A DNA stretch of 64,000 nucleotides from Paenibacillus aquistagni (GTDB taxonomy: Bacteria > Bacillota > Bacilli > Paenibacillales > Paenibacillaceae), in NCBI RefSeq assembly GCF_900177815.1, contig NZ_FXAZ01000004.1, positions 248,001 through 312,000 on the forward strand, written 5' to 3'. Under the pieces are notes generated by a model that saw nothing but the letters and a program-made list of their open reading frames with translations, ran no database searches and was not told the DNA's origin. This document shows positions 1 through 9,312 of the stretch, piece by piece (the stretch's first letter is position 1; each line of letters begins with the position of its first letter). A program made the translations under genes and the position numbers.

Positions 1-1
1 G

Positions 2-79
2 GTGCTGTTAGTATTGTTCGGCAATGCGGCATCGAAGGCTGAGGAGCAAGGAGACCGCCGCTGGAACATCATTTATTAA
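2..79 (+). CDS. C-terminal end of an unidentified protein (partial)
   Basis: An open frame enters from the left edge and ends at TAA 77-79. The 25 visible residues end in a charged tail (KAEEQGDRRWNIIY) after a hydrophobic stretch VLLVLFGNAA, so the protein may finish in a membrane segment. A good rho-independent terminator follows about 20 bp later, which supports a real gene end. Too little is present to assign a family. Confidence 0.45.
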   Translation: MLLVLFGNAASKAEEQGDRRWNIIY

Positions 80-100
80 TAGGGTATATGGACCAACGAA

Positions 101-142
101 GCAGCCGGTCTGAACAATCATGTTCAGGCGGGCTGTTTTTTG
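101..142 (+). terminator. Rho-independent terminator
   Basis: CAGCC-G-GTCTGAAC and GTTCAG-GCGGGCTG form a stem around a 6-nt loop, followed by a run of six T. It ends transcription of the gene entering from the left. The remaining stretch to the ABC transporter start at 401 holds the direct-repeat element at 316-342 and no other gene that I can see. Confidence 0.8.
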
Positions 143-315
143 CTTGATGCGTGCATAACATCCAAGATAGGCCTTCGTGGTTAGTGTTCAACCTTATTGA
201 GTCGTTTGCTTGCACGTCAAATCTAGCAAATCGATGAAAGGTATGCTAGGCCGCCTGAATTGATAGACTGGAAGGTAGAGGGTGAGAAGCAAGAATGAGA
301 TCCGGCTGCATTGGA

Positions 316-342
316 TTAACATTTGTTTAAATGGAGTTTACA
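316..342 (+). promoter_or_regulatory. Three phased TTWAMA direct repeats upstream of ABC transporter
   Basis: TTAACA at 316, TTTAAA at 326 and TTTACA at 337 are spaced 10 and 11 bp apart, one helical turn. Phased direct hexamers like these are typical binding sites of OmpR/PhoB-type response regulators. An OmpR-family regulator is encoded two genes downstream, so this is a candidate site for it. TTTACA could also be a -35, but I see no convincing -10 at the right distance. The role is inferred. Confidence 0.35.
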
Positions 343-400
343 TTGCTCTTGTACGATGGAGTCAGATCAAGACAGAGGTTGAAATAAAGGAGTGGAAGAT

Positions 401-2197
401 ATGGATACCTATCCGCAAGTTGAAGAAACCAAAGGCTCCCTGAGCAACTGGCGTAAATTCGTAAAGCTGATTCAAGAGACGAAGCCCTCCAAGGGGATGC
501 TGATTATAGCGCTGGTGCTGAGTCTTGGCGCTACCGTCGTGTCCTTAATCATCCCGATGTTTACAAAGGGATTGGTGGACGGCTTCACGATGTCTTCGCT
601 AAAGCCTGCTCAGATCGTATCGCTCGCAGTCGCGTTCGTGATTCAAACGATCGCAAGCGGCATCTCGATTTATTTATTGAATGTCATTGGCCAGAAGGTG
701 GTATCAAGCCTTAGGGATCGGTTGTGGAAAAAGCTGCTCGTCCTTCCGGTGTCCTTCTATGATCAGAATCGGACCGGCGAGACGATCAGCCGCGTGACGA
801 ATGATACGGGGATTGTAAAAAGCTTGATTACCGAGCATCTAATCGCCTTTCTAACAGGCATTCTATCGGTGATTGGTTCGATGGTGATCTTGTTTATGCT
901 GGATTGGCAGATGACGCTAATTATGCTGACGGTCATTCCAGTGTCGGCCCTCGTGCTGGTGCCGCTTGGCAAGCAGATGTTTAAAATATCGAAGGGACTG
1001 CAGGATGAGACGGCTTCGTTCACAGGCAAGCTGACTCAAGTGCTCTCTGAGATTCGACTCGTCAAATCATCGAATGCGGAGCAGCGCGAATATGAGAATG
1101 GCGCGAAGGGCATCTCCAATCTGCTGGCCTTTGGCATTCGTGAAGGCAAGGTGCAGGCCTTGATTCAGCCGCTGATGTCCTTTGTGCTGATGCTGCTCTT
1201 GGTGGTCATTGTCGGCTTTGGCGGCATGCGTGTCTCATCAGGCGCCATGTCGGCTGGAGATTTGGTTGCGTTTATTCTGTATCTGATTCAAATTGTGATT
1301 CCGATGAGCCAGCTGTCCATGTTCTTTACACAGGTTCAGAAGGCGATTGGTGCGACAGAGCACCTGATGACCATTCTGGAGTCAGATGAGGAGGATCACT
1401 CGAAGGAGCAAGAAGTCACGCAGGAGGGCCTGCCAATGATCGTAGACCATGTGCATTTCGCCTATGAAGAAAGTCAGGATCCGATTCTCCAGGACGTGCA
1501 TTTCCACATCCCTGCAGGCAAGGTGACCGCCATCGTGGGTCCAAGCGGCGGGGGCAAGACGACCTTGTTCTCTTTGTTCGAATGCTACTATGATCCGACA
1601 GAAGGCGCGATTCGATTGGGAGATACCAATATTGACGAATTCTCGCTTCATTCTTGGCGCAGTAAGATTGGTTACGTATCGCAGGAGAGCCCGTTGATGG
1701 ACGGCACAATTAGAGATAATATATGCTATGGAATGAACTGTAAAGTAAGTGAGCTGGAGCTGAAGCGCGCAGCGAAGATGGCCTATGCGGACAGCTTCAT
1801 CGACCAGATGCCGAACGGTTACGATACGGAGGTAGGGGAACGTGGCGTGAAGCTGTCGGGTGGACAGCGTCAGCGGATTGCAATTGCGCGAGCGCTGCTT
1901 CGCGATCCGAAGCTTCTGATGCTGGATGAGGCAACATCAAGCCTTGACAGCAAGTCGGAGATCGTCGTGCAGGAGGCCCTGCAGAATCTGATGCAGGGAC
2001 GGACGACGCTTGTGATCGCGCATCGGTTGTCTACCGTCGTCGATGCGGATCAGATTGTATTTATTGAGAAGGGCAGAGTGACGGGGATTGGCCCTCATGA
2101 GCAATTGTTTGAAGAGCATGAGATGTACCGCGAGTTTGCGATGCAGCAGCTCCGCATTCAAGAGCAGGGCTGGCTCGATGAAGAGCAGGCGCAATAG
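401..2197 (+). CDS. ABC transporter, fused permease and ATPase (multidrug exporter type)
   Basis: This is a half-transporter with an N-terminal six-helix exporter domain (about residues 30-320) and a C-terminal ATPase. The ATPase carries Walker A GPSGGGKTT (about 380), signature LSGGQRQR (about 485), Walker B LLMLDEAT and the AHRLS switch histidine. Length and order match the BmrA/LmrA/MsbA exporter group, which acts as a homodimer exporting drugs or lipids; the substrate cannot be read here. ATG 401 is chosen over GTG 392 because the ribosome binding site AAAGGAG (386-392) overlaps the GTG and lies 8 nt before the ATG. The following two-component genes probably regulate it or are co-transcribed. 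Confidence 0.88.
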   Translation: MDTYPQVEETKGSLSNWRKFVKLIQETKPSKGMLIIALVLSLGATVVSLIIPMFTKGLVDGFTMSSLKPAQIVSLAVAFVIQTIASGISIYLLNVIGQKVVSSLRDRLWKKLLVLPVSFYDQNRTGETISRVTNDTGIVKSLITEHLIAFLTGILSVIGSMVILFMLDWQMTLIMLTVIPVSALVLVPLGKQMFKISKGLQDETASFTGKLTQVLSEIRLVKSSNAEQREYENGAKGISNLLAFGIREGKVQALIQPLMSFVLMLLLVVIVGFGGMRVSSGAMSAGDLVAFILYLIQIVIPMSQLSMFFTQVQKAIGATEHLMTILESDEEDHSKEQEVTQEGLPMIVDHVHFAYEESQDPILQDVHFHIPAGKVTAIVGPSGGGKTTLFSLFECYYDPTEGAIRLGDTNIDEFSLHSWRSKIGYVSQESPLMDGTIRDNICYGMNCKVSELELKRAAKMAYADSFIDQMPNGYDTEVGERGVKLSGGQRQRIAIARALLRDPKLLMLDEATSSLDSKSEIVVQEALQNLMQGRTTLVIAHRLSTVVDADQIVFIEKGRVTGIGPHEQLFEEHEMYREFAMQQLRIQEQGWLDEEQAQ

Positions 2198-2325
2198 TTG
2201 CGAATGGCTGAATGTGAAGTTTTTTCAACATGCTCAGCGTTTGTCTTCGCTATTCGTTCAGCTATTCTCTCAATCGAAGTGTGGATCGTAGGAAAGACAT
2301 TAGCTTAGGAAGGAGGAGGTTCTGG

Positions 2326-3000
2326 GTGGCTCATATCCTGATTGTGGATGATGATCCTCATATTCGCGAGCTTGTGCGATTATTTTTGCAGCAGCAGGGT
2401 TATGGTGTTGAAGAGGCAGCGGATGGACGCGAGGCACTGCTTCTATTGGATGAAAAGAAGATCGATCTGATGATTGTTGATGTGATGATGCCCAACATGG
2501 ACGGGTGGCAGCTGACAGAGGAACTGCGTCGATATTATGATCTTCCCGTTCTCATGCTGACAGCTAAAGGTGAAACATCGCAGAAGATCAAGGGGTTCAA
2601 TCTAGGGGTGGATGATTATTTGGTGAAGCCCTTCGATCCGATGGAGCTCGTCGTACGGGTACGGGCGCTGCTGCGGCGCTATCAGATTGCGGTATCCAAT
2701 CAGGTTCAATTTGGCGAACTTCTGCTGGATTACAATACGTATGAGGTCACAGCAGGTGATAAACAGCTCAGCTTGCCGCGCAAGGAATTCGAGCTTCTCT
2801 ATAAGCTTGGGAGCACCCCAGGCAAGACCTTCTCCCGAGAACAGCTGATCGAAGATATATGGGGGCATGATTTTGAAGGCAACGAACGGACGCTGGACGT
2901 GCATATCAATCGCTTGCGTGATCGATTTAATGAGCAGGAGCATCGCTTTGTCATTAAGACGATTCGCGGGCTTGGCTATCGTCTTGAGGTGCAGGCATGA
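2326..3000 (+). CDS. OmpR-family response regulator (HssR-like)
   Basis: A 224-residue protein has a receiver domain (acidic pocket DDD at 8-10, phospho-acceptor Asp52 in IVDVMMPNMDG, Lys101 in LVKPFD) and a winged-helix DNA-binding domain ending RTLDVHINRLRDRF...IRGLGYRLE. GTG 2326 follows AGGAAGGAGGAGG at 2308-2319; the frame is open further upstream but has no comparable ribosome binding site. The sequence resembles HssR, the haem-sensing regulator, but no hrtAB pair is adjacent. The neighbouring exporter gene is the more obvious target. The end overlaps the kinase gene by 4 bp (ATGA), so the two are translationally coupled. Confidence 0.85.
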   Translation: MAHILIVDDDPHIRELVRLFLQQQGYGVEEAADGREALLLLDEKKIDLMIVDVMMPNMDGWQLTEELRRYYDLPVLMLTAKGETSQKIKGFNLGVDDYLVKPFDPMELVVRVRALLRRYQIAVSNQVQFGELLLDYNTYEVTAGDKQLSLPRKEFELLYKLGSTPGKTFSREQLIEDIWGHDFEGNERTLDVHINRLRDRFNEQEHRFVIKTIRGLGYRLEVQA

Positions 3001-4133
3001 GTGCTAGAAGAGCCTTAGAGAGGGATTTCTCGTCCAAGACAGTTAAGGCAAGGCGAATATTGAAGCATACCTTTGATCTGTTGATGCTGCTCCTTGCCTT
3101 GATCGGCATATGGATAGCGTCGTATTACACCGTAAGGTCGATCATTCAGCGCACAGACTGGCAAGTGTCCGATCTTGCGCTATTTCTCCTGCAATCGGGC
3201 ATAGCAACCGTATATGTTGCTATTGTATTTGCTGTGTTTTTCCTGTTTGTGTGGCGCAAGATGAACAACATTTTGACACAGATTACAGATGCGCTGCGCA
3301 GAATTGCCAAGGGCGAGTTTAACGTCTCCATAGCGATGGAGGAGCGAGTGGATGGAGAGTATGACAAGATTATTGCAGGAATTAACGATATGGCGATCGG
3401 ACTGCAGGAGATGGAGCAGCTTCGTCAGGAGTTCATCTCCAATGTATCCCACGAGATTCAGTCGCCGTTAACCTCTATCCGAGGCTTTGCCTTGGCGCTT
3501 CAGAAGGAGGAGCTTAGCGAGGAGGAACGGAAGTGTTATTTACAGATCATCGAGACAGAGACGATTCGGTTATCGAAGCTTAGCGACAACCTGCTGAAGC
3601 TCACCTCTCTGGAGTCGGAGCATCATGTGATGGAGGTCAGCAGCTATCGACTGGATGAGCAGATTAAGAAGGTGGTGCTGGCAGCGGAGTCGCTGTGGGG
3701 CGCAAAGAATATTGAGATGGAACTGTCCTTATCGAATGCCACGATACAAGCGGACGAGGATGCGCTCAGTCAAGTGTGGACGAATCTCATTCACAACGCC
3801 ATCAAGTTCACTCCTGAGGAAGGGCATATGCATATTGGCATGCATATGGAAGATGACCGAGTAGAAGTGAGCATCGCCGATGATGGGATTGGCATGGCGA
3901 AGGAGCATCTTCCCTATGTGTTTGAGCGCTTCTATAAGGCGGATGCGTCGAGGAATCGCACACTAGGAGGCAACGGACTGGGATTGTCGATTGTTAAAAA
4001 AATTGTCGAGATGCACCAAGGGACGGTTCATGTACAAAGCGAGCTTGGCAAAGGGTCAACCTTTACCGTCAAGCTGCCGCTTAATCCTGCTCTGGAAGCA
4101 GCTTCTGCAGGCCATCCGAGCATCACCCGCTAG
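2997..4133 (+). CDS. Sensor histidine kinase with HAMP domain, short extracellular loop
   Basis: A 378-residue membrane kinase with TM1 at about 26-47, TM2 at about 61-86, a HAMP linker, the phospho-acceptor H-box SHEIQSPLTS (His152), N-box NLIHNAIKF, and G boxes DDGIGM and GNGLGLSIVKK. It autophosphorylates and passes phosphate to the regulator encoded just upstream. Only about 13 residues separate the two helices, so there is no room for an extracellular sensor domain. HssS-type kinases normally carry a much larger one. Sensing is therefore likely within the membrane or through another membrane protein such as the adjacent ABC exporter. Confidence 0.85.
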   Translation: MSARRALERDFSSKTVKARRILKHTFDLLMLLLALIGIWIASYYTVRSIIQRTDWQVSDLALFLLQSGIATVYVAIVFAVFFLFVWRKMNNILTQITDALRRIAKGEFNVSIAMEERVDGEYDKIIAGINDMAIGLQEMEQLRQEFISNVSHEIQSPLTSIRGFALALQKEELSEEERKCYLQIIETETIRLSKLSDNLLKLTSLESEHHVMEVSSYRLDEQIKKVVLAAESLWGAKNIEMELSLSNATIQADEDALSQVWTNLIHNAIKFTPEEGHMHIGMHMEDDRVEVSIADDGIGMAKEHLPYVFERFYKADASRNRTLGGNGLGLSIVKKIVEMHQGTVHVQSELGKGSTFTVKLPLNPALEAASAGHPSITR

Positions 4134-4180
4134 CCGCTACGCCGCTAGTAAATGATAAAAAATAATGTTGCAAATGAATA

Positions 4181-4241
4181 AAGCCCCCGGACAGCTTCAA
4201 AGCGTCATGAAGACACTTGCGAGGCTCGGGGGCTTCTTTGT
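4181..4241. terminator. Terminator between convergent genes
   Basis: AAGCCCCCG pairs with CGGGGGCTT around a roughly 40-nt loop, followed by CTTTG on the plus side and TTTATTC on the minus side. It lies between the kinase gene and the convergent aminopeptidase gene and probably serves both. Confidence 0.65.
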
Positions 4242-4259
4242 ATTTTGGGCTATGGCCGC

Positions 4260-5339
4260 TTATGCATTTTCAACGATCGTGTTATAGGTTGTGCGGTCAG
4301 TATGCTTCACCAGCTGAACGAGCAGTTCCTTCGCTGCGTCGATATCATCTGTATGCACGATTGAAGCAGGCGTATGGATATAGCGTCCTACGACACCGAT
4401 AATCGTGGAAGGCACACCTTTGCCGCTAAGATGAATTTGGCCCGCATCTGTACCGCCAGGTGATACAAAGTACTGATAAGGGATCTTGTGCGTATCGGCA
4501 ATATCCTGTACGAACTCAACGAGTCCACGGTGTGTAATCATCGTTGGGTCATAGATGCGAAGCAATGCGCCTTTGCCCAAGTGGCCGAAGGAGTTGCGAT
4601 CTCCGGTCATATCGTTGGCTGCGCTGCAGTCAAGACCATAGAAGATGTCTGGTTGGATCAGGTTTGCCGCTGTGCGCGCGCCGCGCAAGCCGACTTCTTC
4701 TTGTACCGTTGCACCAGAGAACAGAATATTAGGAAGCTTCACTTGGTCCTTGTGAATTTCCTTCAACAGCTCAATGGCAAGTCCGACACCATAACGGTTG
4801 TCCCATGCCTTCGCCATGATCTTCTTCGGATTCACAAGCGGGGTGAATGGACATACCGGTACGATCTGTTGTCCCGGGCGCACGCCGGCAGCTTCTGCTT
4901 CCTCGCGGCTGTCCGCGCCGATATCGATATACATAACCTTTGGATCAACCGGCTTGTTAGCGGTAGCTTCATCCAAAAGATGCTTGGGAATAGAGCCTAC
5001 AACGCCAGGAATGCGTCCTTTTGGCGTAATGACTTCGACTTGCTGGGCCAGGATGACTTGTCCCCACCAGCCGCCAAGGGTATTGAACTTAATCATCCCG
5101 TTGTCCGTAATCTGTGTGGTCATGAAGCCGACTTCGTCCAAGTGGCCGGATACCATGACGCGAGGGCCGTTCTCATCCCCACGGACGACGCCGAATACGC
5201 CGCCAAGGGCATCGTGGATGATTTCATCGGTATATTTGGATATTTCTCCCTTAACTAAGGCGCGAAGCTCACGCTCGAATCCAGGTGCAGCTGGAAATTC
5301 AGTTAAGGTGCGGAATAGTTCGAGTGTTTCCTGTTGCAT
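4260..5339 (-). CDS. M42 family metallopeptidase (glutamyl/general aminopeptidase)
   Basis: A 359-residue cytoplasmic dinuclear-metal aminopeptidase of the FrvX/YsdC type, which trims N-terminal residues from peptides. The metal-site motifs are all visible: GHLDEVGF (His, Asp), AWDNRYGVG (bridging Asp), [11 protein letters not shown] (catalytic Glu pair), GLDCS (Asp) and IHTPASIVH near the end (His). ATG 5339 is preferred over an upstream ATG at 5366 because AAAGGGG lies 8 nt before it. The gene looks monocistronic. Confidence 0.9.
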   Translation of the reverse strand: MQQETLELFRTLTEFPAAPGFERELRALVKGEISKYTDEIIHDALGGVFGVVRGDENGPRVMVSGHLDEVGFMTTQITDNGMIKFNTLGGWWGQVILAQQVEVITPKGRIPGVVGSIPKHLLDEATANKPVDPKVMYIDIGADSREEAEAAGVRPGQQIVPVCPFTPLVNPKKIMAKAWDNRYGVGLAIELLKEIHKDQVKLPNILFSGATVQEEVGLRGARTAANLIQPDIFYGLDCSAANDMTGDRNSFGHLGKGALLRIYDPTMITHRGLVEFVQDIADTHKIPYQYFVSPGGTDAGQIHLSGKGVPSTIIGVVGRYIHTPASIVHTDDIDAAKELLVQLVKHTDRTTYNTIVENA

Positions 5340-5490
5340 CGGAAGAACCCCTTTCATTGTTTGCATGAAATATGGAATATACGGTTAGTATGAACCTATT
5401 GACAGTGCTTTGCAAGCCAATCCCCAACCACCCTAAGCCGATCTTAAGTGGGGCTTGAGTGGCGGGGAATGAGGCTTCACAGCCAGATAC

Positions 5491-5585
5491 AGCAGTAACA
5501 GCCGGAGCTAGCAGTAACAGCCAGAGCCATTAGTAACAGTCGGAGCAAGGTGTAACAGCCGGAGCCAATAGTGACGGCCAGAGCC
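5491..5585. repeat. Five tandem degenerate 19-bp repeats
   Basis: Copies begin at 5491, 5510, 5529, 5548 and 5567. The first is AGCAGTAACAGCCGGAGCT and the others differ at a few positions around the core GTAACAGCCGGAGC. A partial copy (AGCCAGA) precedes the array. Because 19 is not a multiple of 3 it is not coding. The surrounding gene-free stretch 5340-5800 holds only this array and no convincing gene; the array sits behind the start of the aminopeptidase gene and downstream of the phosphoglucomutase gene. Confidence 0.8.
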
Positions 5586-5800
5586 CAAAACGCCCCTTGC
5601 TCTGCTAGTAGCCTGCAAGGCAAGGGGACGTGGGTGGTTATCTATGCACAGCTGCCATTTATGCTAATGGTGAGGCAGATGGTGAACATCTGGCAGCAGT
5701 GGCAACTGAATATATCGATTAGAGCACATACAGGTTACAGGCAATCTCCTCGATGGCCTGTCTTGCGATTCTAAGATTCTATGATGCTTAGAGATGGATA

Positions 5801-7516
5801 TTATCGCTCTTCCATGTAAGCATCAATACGGGACATGACATCATTCGTCAGGCTTGCAAGCCGTTCCTTGGCATGGTTAAGGGAGTTCCCTTTAACCGCA
5901 AAGTACATCTTGATCTTAGGCTCAGTGCCAGAAGGACGAAGACAGAACCAACTGCCATCCTCAAGATGGAACTTGAGCACATTCTCCTTCGGAAGGTCAT
6001 AGAGGCCTTGAGCAAAGTCCTCAGTCTTCACGATGGCCGTTCCTCCAGCTGTGTCTGGGGCGTTGTCCCGCCATTCGTTCATAATGCTTTGGATTGTCTC
6101 TACCCCTTCCATGCCCTTCAGCGTACGAGTCTCAAGACCTTCCAAGTAGTATCCATGCTGGGTGTACAACTGCTCCAGTACCTCATTCAACGTTAAGCCT
6201 TTGGATTTGTAATAAGCGCCAGCCTCCGCGATGAGCATGGCTGCGATCACAGCATCCTTGTCGCGAGCATAGTTGCCTGCAAGGTAGCCGTAGCTCTCCT
6301 CGTAGCCAAAAATAAACGTATGCTCATGCGTTTGGTCAAATTGCGTCATCTTCTCGCCGATGTACTTGAATCCAGTGAGCGTGTTCATGACGGTCATGCC
6401 GAAGGATTCCGCGATGCTGGCGCCGAGCTCGCTTGTAACGATCGTCTTGATGACTGCGCCATTGGCAGGAAGCGTGCCTTTTTCCTTCATAGAATCAAGC
6501 ATATAATGCACCATAATGGCGCCTGCCTGATTGCCGGTCAGCACCACATATTCGCCCTGCGCATTTTTGACAACGGCGCCCATGCGGTCTGCATCGGGGT
6601 CGGTGCCCATAATCAGGTCCGCATCCCAAGCCTGTCCTTGCTCAATCGCAATCGCGAAGGCGCTGCGCTCTTCTGGGTTAGGCGATTTCACTGTAGGGAA
6701 GCTGCCATCGGGCTGCTCTTGTTCAGGGACAACGCGTACTTCTTTGAAGCCTACTCGCTCAAGCACCTTCTGCACAGGAATATTGCCTGACCCATGGAGA
6801 GGAGTGTACAGCACGCGGAAGTTATCGCTAGTTGCTTGAATGACTTCCGGATGCTGGCTGACCGCAGCAACGGCGCTAATGTAGGCATCGTCAAGCTCCT
6901 CGCCCAGCCAAACCAGCAGTCCTTTTTCTTCTGCTTCCTGCTGGCTGATCTTCTTAATCTCTGCAAGCGAGGAGATGACTTGAATTCCTTTGATTACGCG
7001 GTTAGCGGTCTCCGGTGTGATCTGTCCGCCATCGGCGCCGTAAACTTTATAGCCGTTATATTCCGGCGGATTATGGCTTGCCGTAACGACAATCCCTGCG
7101 TTTGCGTTCAGATGGCGCACAGCGAAGCTCAGCTCAGGCGTTGGGCGCAGGCTTTTGAATAGATATGCCTTGACGCCGTTTGCAGCAAGCACAAGCGCCG
7201 CCTCCAATGCGAATTCAGGGGAGAAGTGGCGAGAGTCATACGCTATAGCGGCTGAAGGAGCGGCATCTGTACTTTTCAAAAATTGAGCCAAACCTTGTGT
7301 AGCTTTTCCAACTGTATGTATATTCATGCGATTCGTTCCAGCACCAATCACGCCACGAAGTCCGCCTGTGCCGAATTTGAGATCAGTGTAGAAGCGATCT
7401 GTAATTTCTTTGTCTTGTCCTGAGATGGCTTGAAGCTCTTCCTTCAGGGAAGGATCAACGAGCGGATCATTCAGCCACAGCTCATATACCTCATGGGCAC
7501 GTTTTTCAAGTGACAC
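5801..7516 (-). CDS. pgcA: Alpha-phosphoglucomutase / phospho-sugar mutase
   Basis: A 571-residue alpha-D-phosphohexomutase that interconverts glucose-1-phosphate and glucose-6-phosphate, feeding UDP-glucose for glycolipid anchors and wall polymers. Seen directly: the phosphoserine loop VVTASHNP (Ser147), metal loop GTDPDADRMG, sugar-binding loop GYEESYGY and C-terminal phosphate-binding loop LRPSGTEPKIK. The length matches B. subtilis PgcA (about 565-580). GTG 7516 is the start, with AGGAGG 7 nt upstream. The gene is monocistronic. Confidence 0.93.
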   Translation of the reverse strand: MSLEKRAHEVYELWLNDPLVDPSLKEELQAISGQDKEITDRFYTDLKFGTGGLRGVIGAGTNRMNIHTVGKATQGLAQFLKSTDAAPSAAIAYDSRHFSPEFALEAALVLAANGVKAYLFKSLRPTPELSFAVRHLNANAGIVVTASHNPPEYNGYKVYGADGGQITPETANRVIKGIQVISSLAEIKKISQQEAEEKGLLVWLGEELDDAYISAVAAVSQHPEVIQATSDNFRVLYTPLHGSGNIPVQKVLERVGFKEVRVVPEQEQPDGSFPTVKSPNPEERSAFAIAIEQGQAWDADLIMGTDPDADRMGAVVKNAQGEYVVLTGNQAGAIMVHYMLDSMKEKGTLPANGAVIKTIVTSELGASIAESFGMTVMNTLTGFKYIGEKMTQFDQTHEHTFIFGYEESYGYLAGNYARDKDAVIAAMLIAEAGAYYKSKGLTLNEVLEQLYTQHGYYLEGLETRTLKGMEGVETIQSIMNEWRDNAPDTAGGTAIVKTEDFAQGLYDLPKENVLKFHLEDGSWFCLRPSGTEPKIKMYFAVKGNSLNHAKERLASLTNDVMSRIDAYMEER

Positions 7517-7769
7517 GGATAATTCCTCCTTTTGTTCGTCCTGCTTCTTGTTTGTCCTGCTTCCAATTCTACATGGACTATTGTACGCGATATGAATTCA
7601 ATCTGCATATGACAAATCCATGCCCTTGTCTATTATAAGCTTGTCATGTGCTCATAATGATCATGTAGCAAGGATAACCAGCGTTTAAATGCAATTCATG
7701 CTATCCTGCTTCCGTTACGACAGATTTTCGGCATTTGGATTTCGGATTTGCGCGTCTGCTGCCATTCCC

Positions 7770-8291
7770 TTAATTCGTAATCACCCCATCCAGTTTCCAT
7801 ACCCCGAATTCGCGAATGAATTGTGCATGGATCTCAACCATCGTTTCATCTTGCCGATTAGCAAAGGCAAGCTCAACAGCATGATCATCAGCGTAGGTGA
7901 GGGCTCGGAACTCAAGAGTTTGCAGACTTACATTTTGAAGGAAAGGGGTCTCCACTGTACGATCTCCATATGGAAAGGAAATCGTGTGCTTGGAAGTGTT
8001 TACTTCGACGTTGCTTGAGCTTATAGCCTGGATATAGGCTCCATCTTTTTCATTCATTGCAGCAAACATCTTGAAAGAAAGATTTAAGGCTTCCCTCAAA
8101 TAAGACCAATCTCTCTCTTCTATTCCTTCTTGATGGGGGATGGGCTGCTTGATGGCATCAAGCGCACCGCTGCTAGATTGTGCGTACGGTGAACGTACGG
8201 CTGCTGCTGATTGCTCATCTTCTTCTTGACTGGGGGTACAGGAAGTCATGAGGAGTAAGGCGAGGCTGCATGCGGCAAAGACGGTCTTCAC
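7770..8291 (-). CDS. Putative lipoprotein of unknown function
   Basis: A 173-residue protein starts at GTG 8291 behind TAGGAGG. Residues 1-18 form a lipoprotein signal (MKTVFAACSLALLLMTSC), with Cys18 as the likely lipidated residue. A low-complexity Glu/Gln/Ser/Ala linker follows. The C-terminal 110 residues look like a small alpha+beta domain (EALNLSFKMFAAMNEKDG...GVWKLDGVITN), in a pattern reminiscent of NTF2-like folds; this is only a guess from the helix-then-strand layout. I do not recognise the family. Confidence 0.72.
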   Translation of the reverse strand: MKTVFAACSLALLLMTSCTPSQEEDEQSAAAVRSPYAQSSSGALDAIKQPIPHQEGIEERDWSYLREALNLSFKMFAAMNEKDGAYIQAISSSNVEVNTSKHTISFPYGDRTVETPFLQNVSLQTLEFRALTYADDHAVELAFANRQDETMVEIHAQFIREFGVWKLDGVITN

Positions 8292-8387
8292 AAGATACCT
8301 CCTATTTCATAAATAAAGAAAAATATGGAATATACATATTGTATCATATGAGCCCTTATCTTACATCCCATGAATAGGAAAGAAAAG

Positions 8388-8423
8388 AAAAAGAGCGATC
8401 TTCTTGGGGAAGATCACTCTCTC
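8388..8423 (-). terminator. Terminator of the pirin gene
   Basis: Read on the minus strand, AGTGATCTTC and GAAGATCGCT form a stem over a short loop, followed by TTTTTCTTTTC. It lies 16 bp after the pirin stop codon. Confidence 0.8.
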
Positions 8424-8438
8424 GTATCGTGATGCACG

Positions 8439-9155
8439 TTAAGGCAAATCGATAAGCATAAAGTGGGCAGCCTCATTTGGTGTAATGATAATATTCTCTG
8501 CTTCCGTAATTCTTGCGTCATCTCTGCGGTTCAGAACCGTCCCGTCATTCAAGCTGATCTGCCCATCGATGACGAAGATGTAGGTGGAGCGATCAGGCTT
8601 TTGCTTAAAGGTAAGAACTTGCCCCTTCTCAGGCTGGCTCAAGTATAAAGTAAGATCTTGATGAATGCTTGCAGCATGAGGTCCCGGGGAAGCTGCGGAT
8701 ACGACCGGCAGCAAGGTATTGTGCAAATTCTCAAGGCCATAGGTGATGGTCTCATAAGAAGGCTCAATATCTTTGCTCGTAGGGAAGAACCACAACTGAA
8801 GGAAATTCAGCGTCTTCTCAAACGATGCATTGTATTCGCTGTGATAAATCCCTGTCCCTGCGCTCATACGCTGGATCTGGCCAGGCACGATTACTTCTGT
8901 ATTGCCCGTATTGTCTTTATGCTCCAATTCGCCTGCAAGCGGGATCGAGACAATTTCCATCTCGCGGTGCGGGTGGAGATCGAATCCTGTAGCGGGAGCC
9001 AAGAAGTCATCATTAAGCACACGCATATAACTGAAGTACATATTTTCAGGATCATAATAATCGGCAAAGGAATAGCTATGATAAGATTTCAACCATCCAT
9101 GATTGGCAAAATATCGTTCGTCCGCTCTGCGAACAAGGGTATTCATTGTAGACAT
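8439..9155 (-). CDS. Pirin family protein (YhhW-like, quercetinase type)
   Basis: A 238-residue bicupin. The N-terminal cupin keeps the metal-binding set: His-X-His in DLHPHREME and His/Glu in GTGIYHSEYN. Pirins of this group (E. coli YhhW) bind a divalent metal and can have quercetin 2,3-dioxygenase activity in vitro; physiological roles are generally tied to redox or electrophile stress. ATG 9155 has TAGGAGG 8 nt upstream. The neighbouring DoxX and MhqR-type genes also belong to quinone/electrophile response, which fits, although no MhqR-like operator precedes this gene. Confidence 0.87.
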   Translation of the reverse strand: MSTMNTLVRRADERYFANHGWLKSYHSYSFADYYDPENMYFSYMRVLNDDFLAPATGFDLHPHREMEIVSIPLAGELEHKDNTGNTEVIVPGQIQRMSAGTGIYHSEYNASFEKTLNFLQLWFFPTSKDIEPSYETITYGLENLHNTLLPVVSAASPGPHAASIHQDLTLYLSQPEKGQVLTFKQKPDRSTYIFVIDGQISLNDGTVLNRRDDARITEAENIIITPNEAAHFMLIDLP

Positions 9156-9220
9156 TGCTGCATCCTCCTAGTGTATATATAGCAATTGTTGTTGTTATGA
9201 TTCATCACGCGATGGCGGCA

Positions 9221-9234
9221 TGCTAATTATAGCA
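9221..9234 (-). promoter_or_regulatory. Extended -10 / palindrome upstream of the pirin gene
   Basis: On the minus strand TGCTATAAT (9234-9226) is a perfect extended -10. It sits inside the inverted repeat TGCTA-n4-TAGCA at 9221-9234, so a regulator could occlude it. No -35 resembling TTGACA is present. Confidence 0.4.
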
Positions 9235-9312
9235 TCAGGCTGCCGTTAGCTCTCATATGGCGTTATGATGCTCCGTTCATAGGAGCTGAACAGCAATCCT
9301 TTACTTCTGTTA

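Noticed and set aside
4488-5258. 256-codon plus-strand frame
   Set aside because: It lies wholly inside the minus-strand M42 peptidase gene, lacks a ribosome binding site and shows no domain.
9200-9260. MhqR operator before pirin
   Set aside because: The palindrome there (TGCTA-n4-TAGCA) does not match the MhqR consensus, so pirin was not placed in that regulon.
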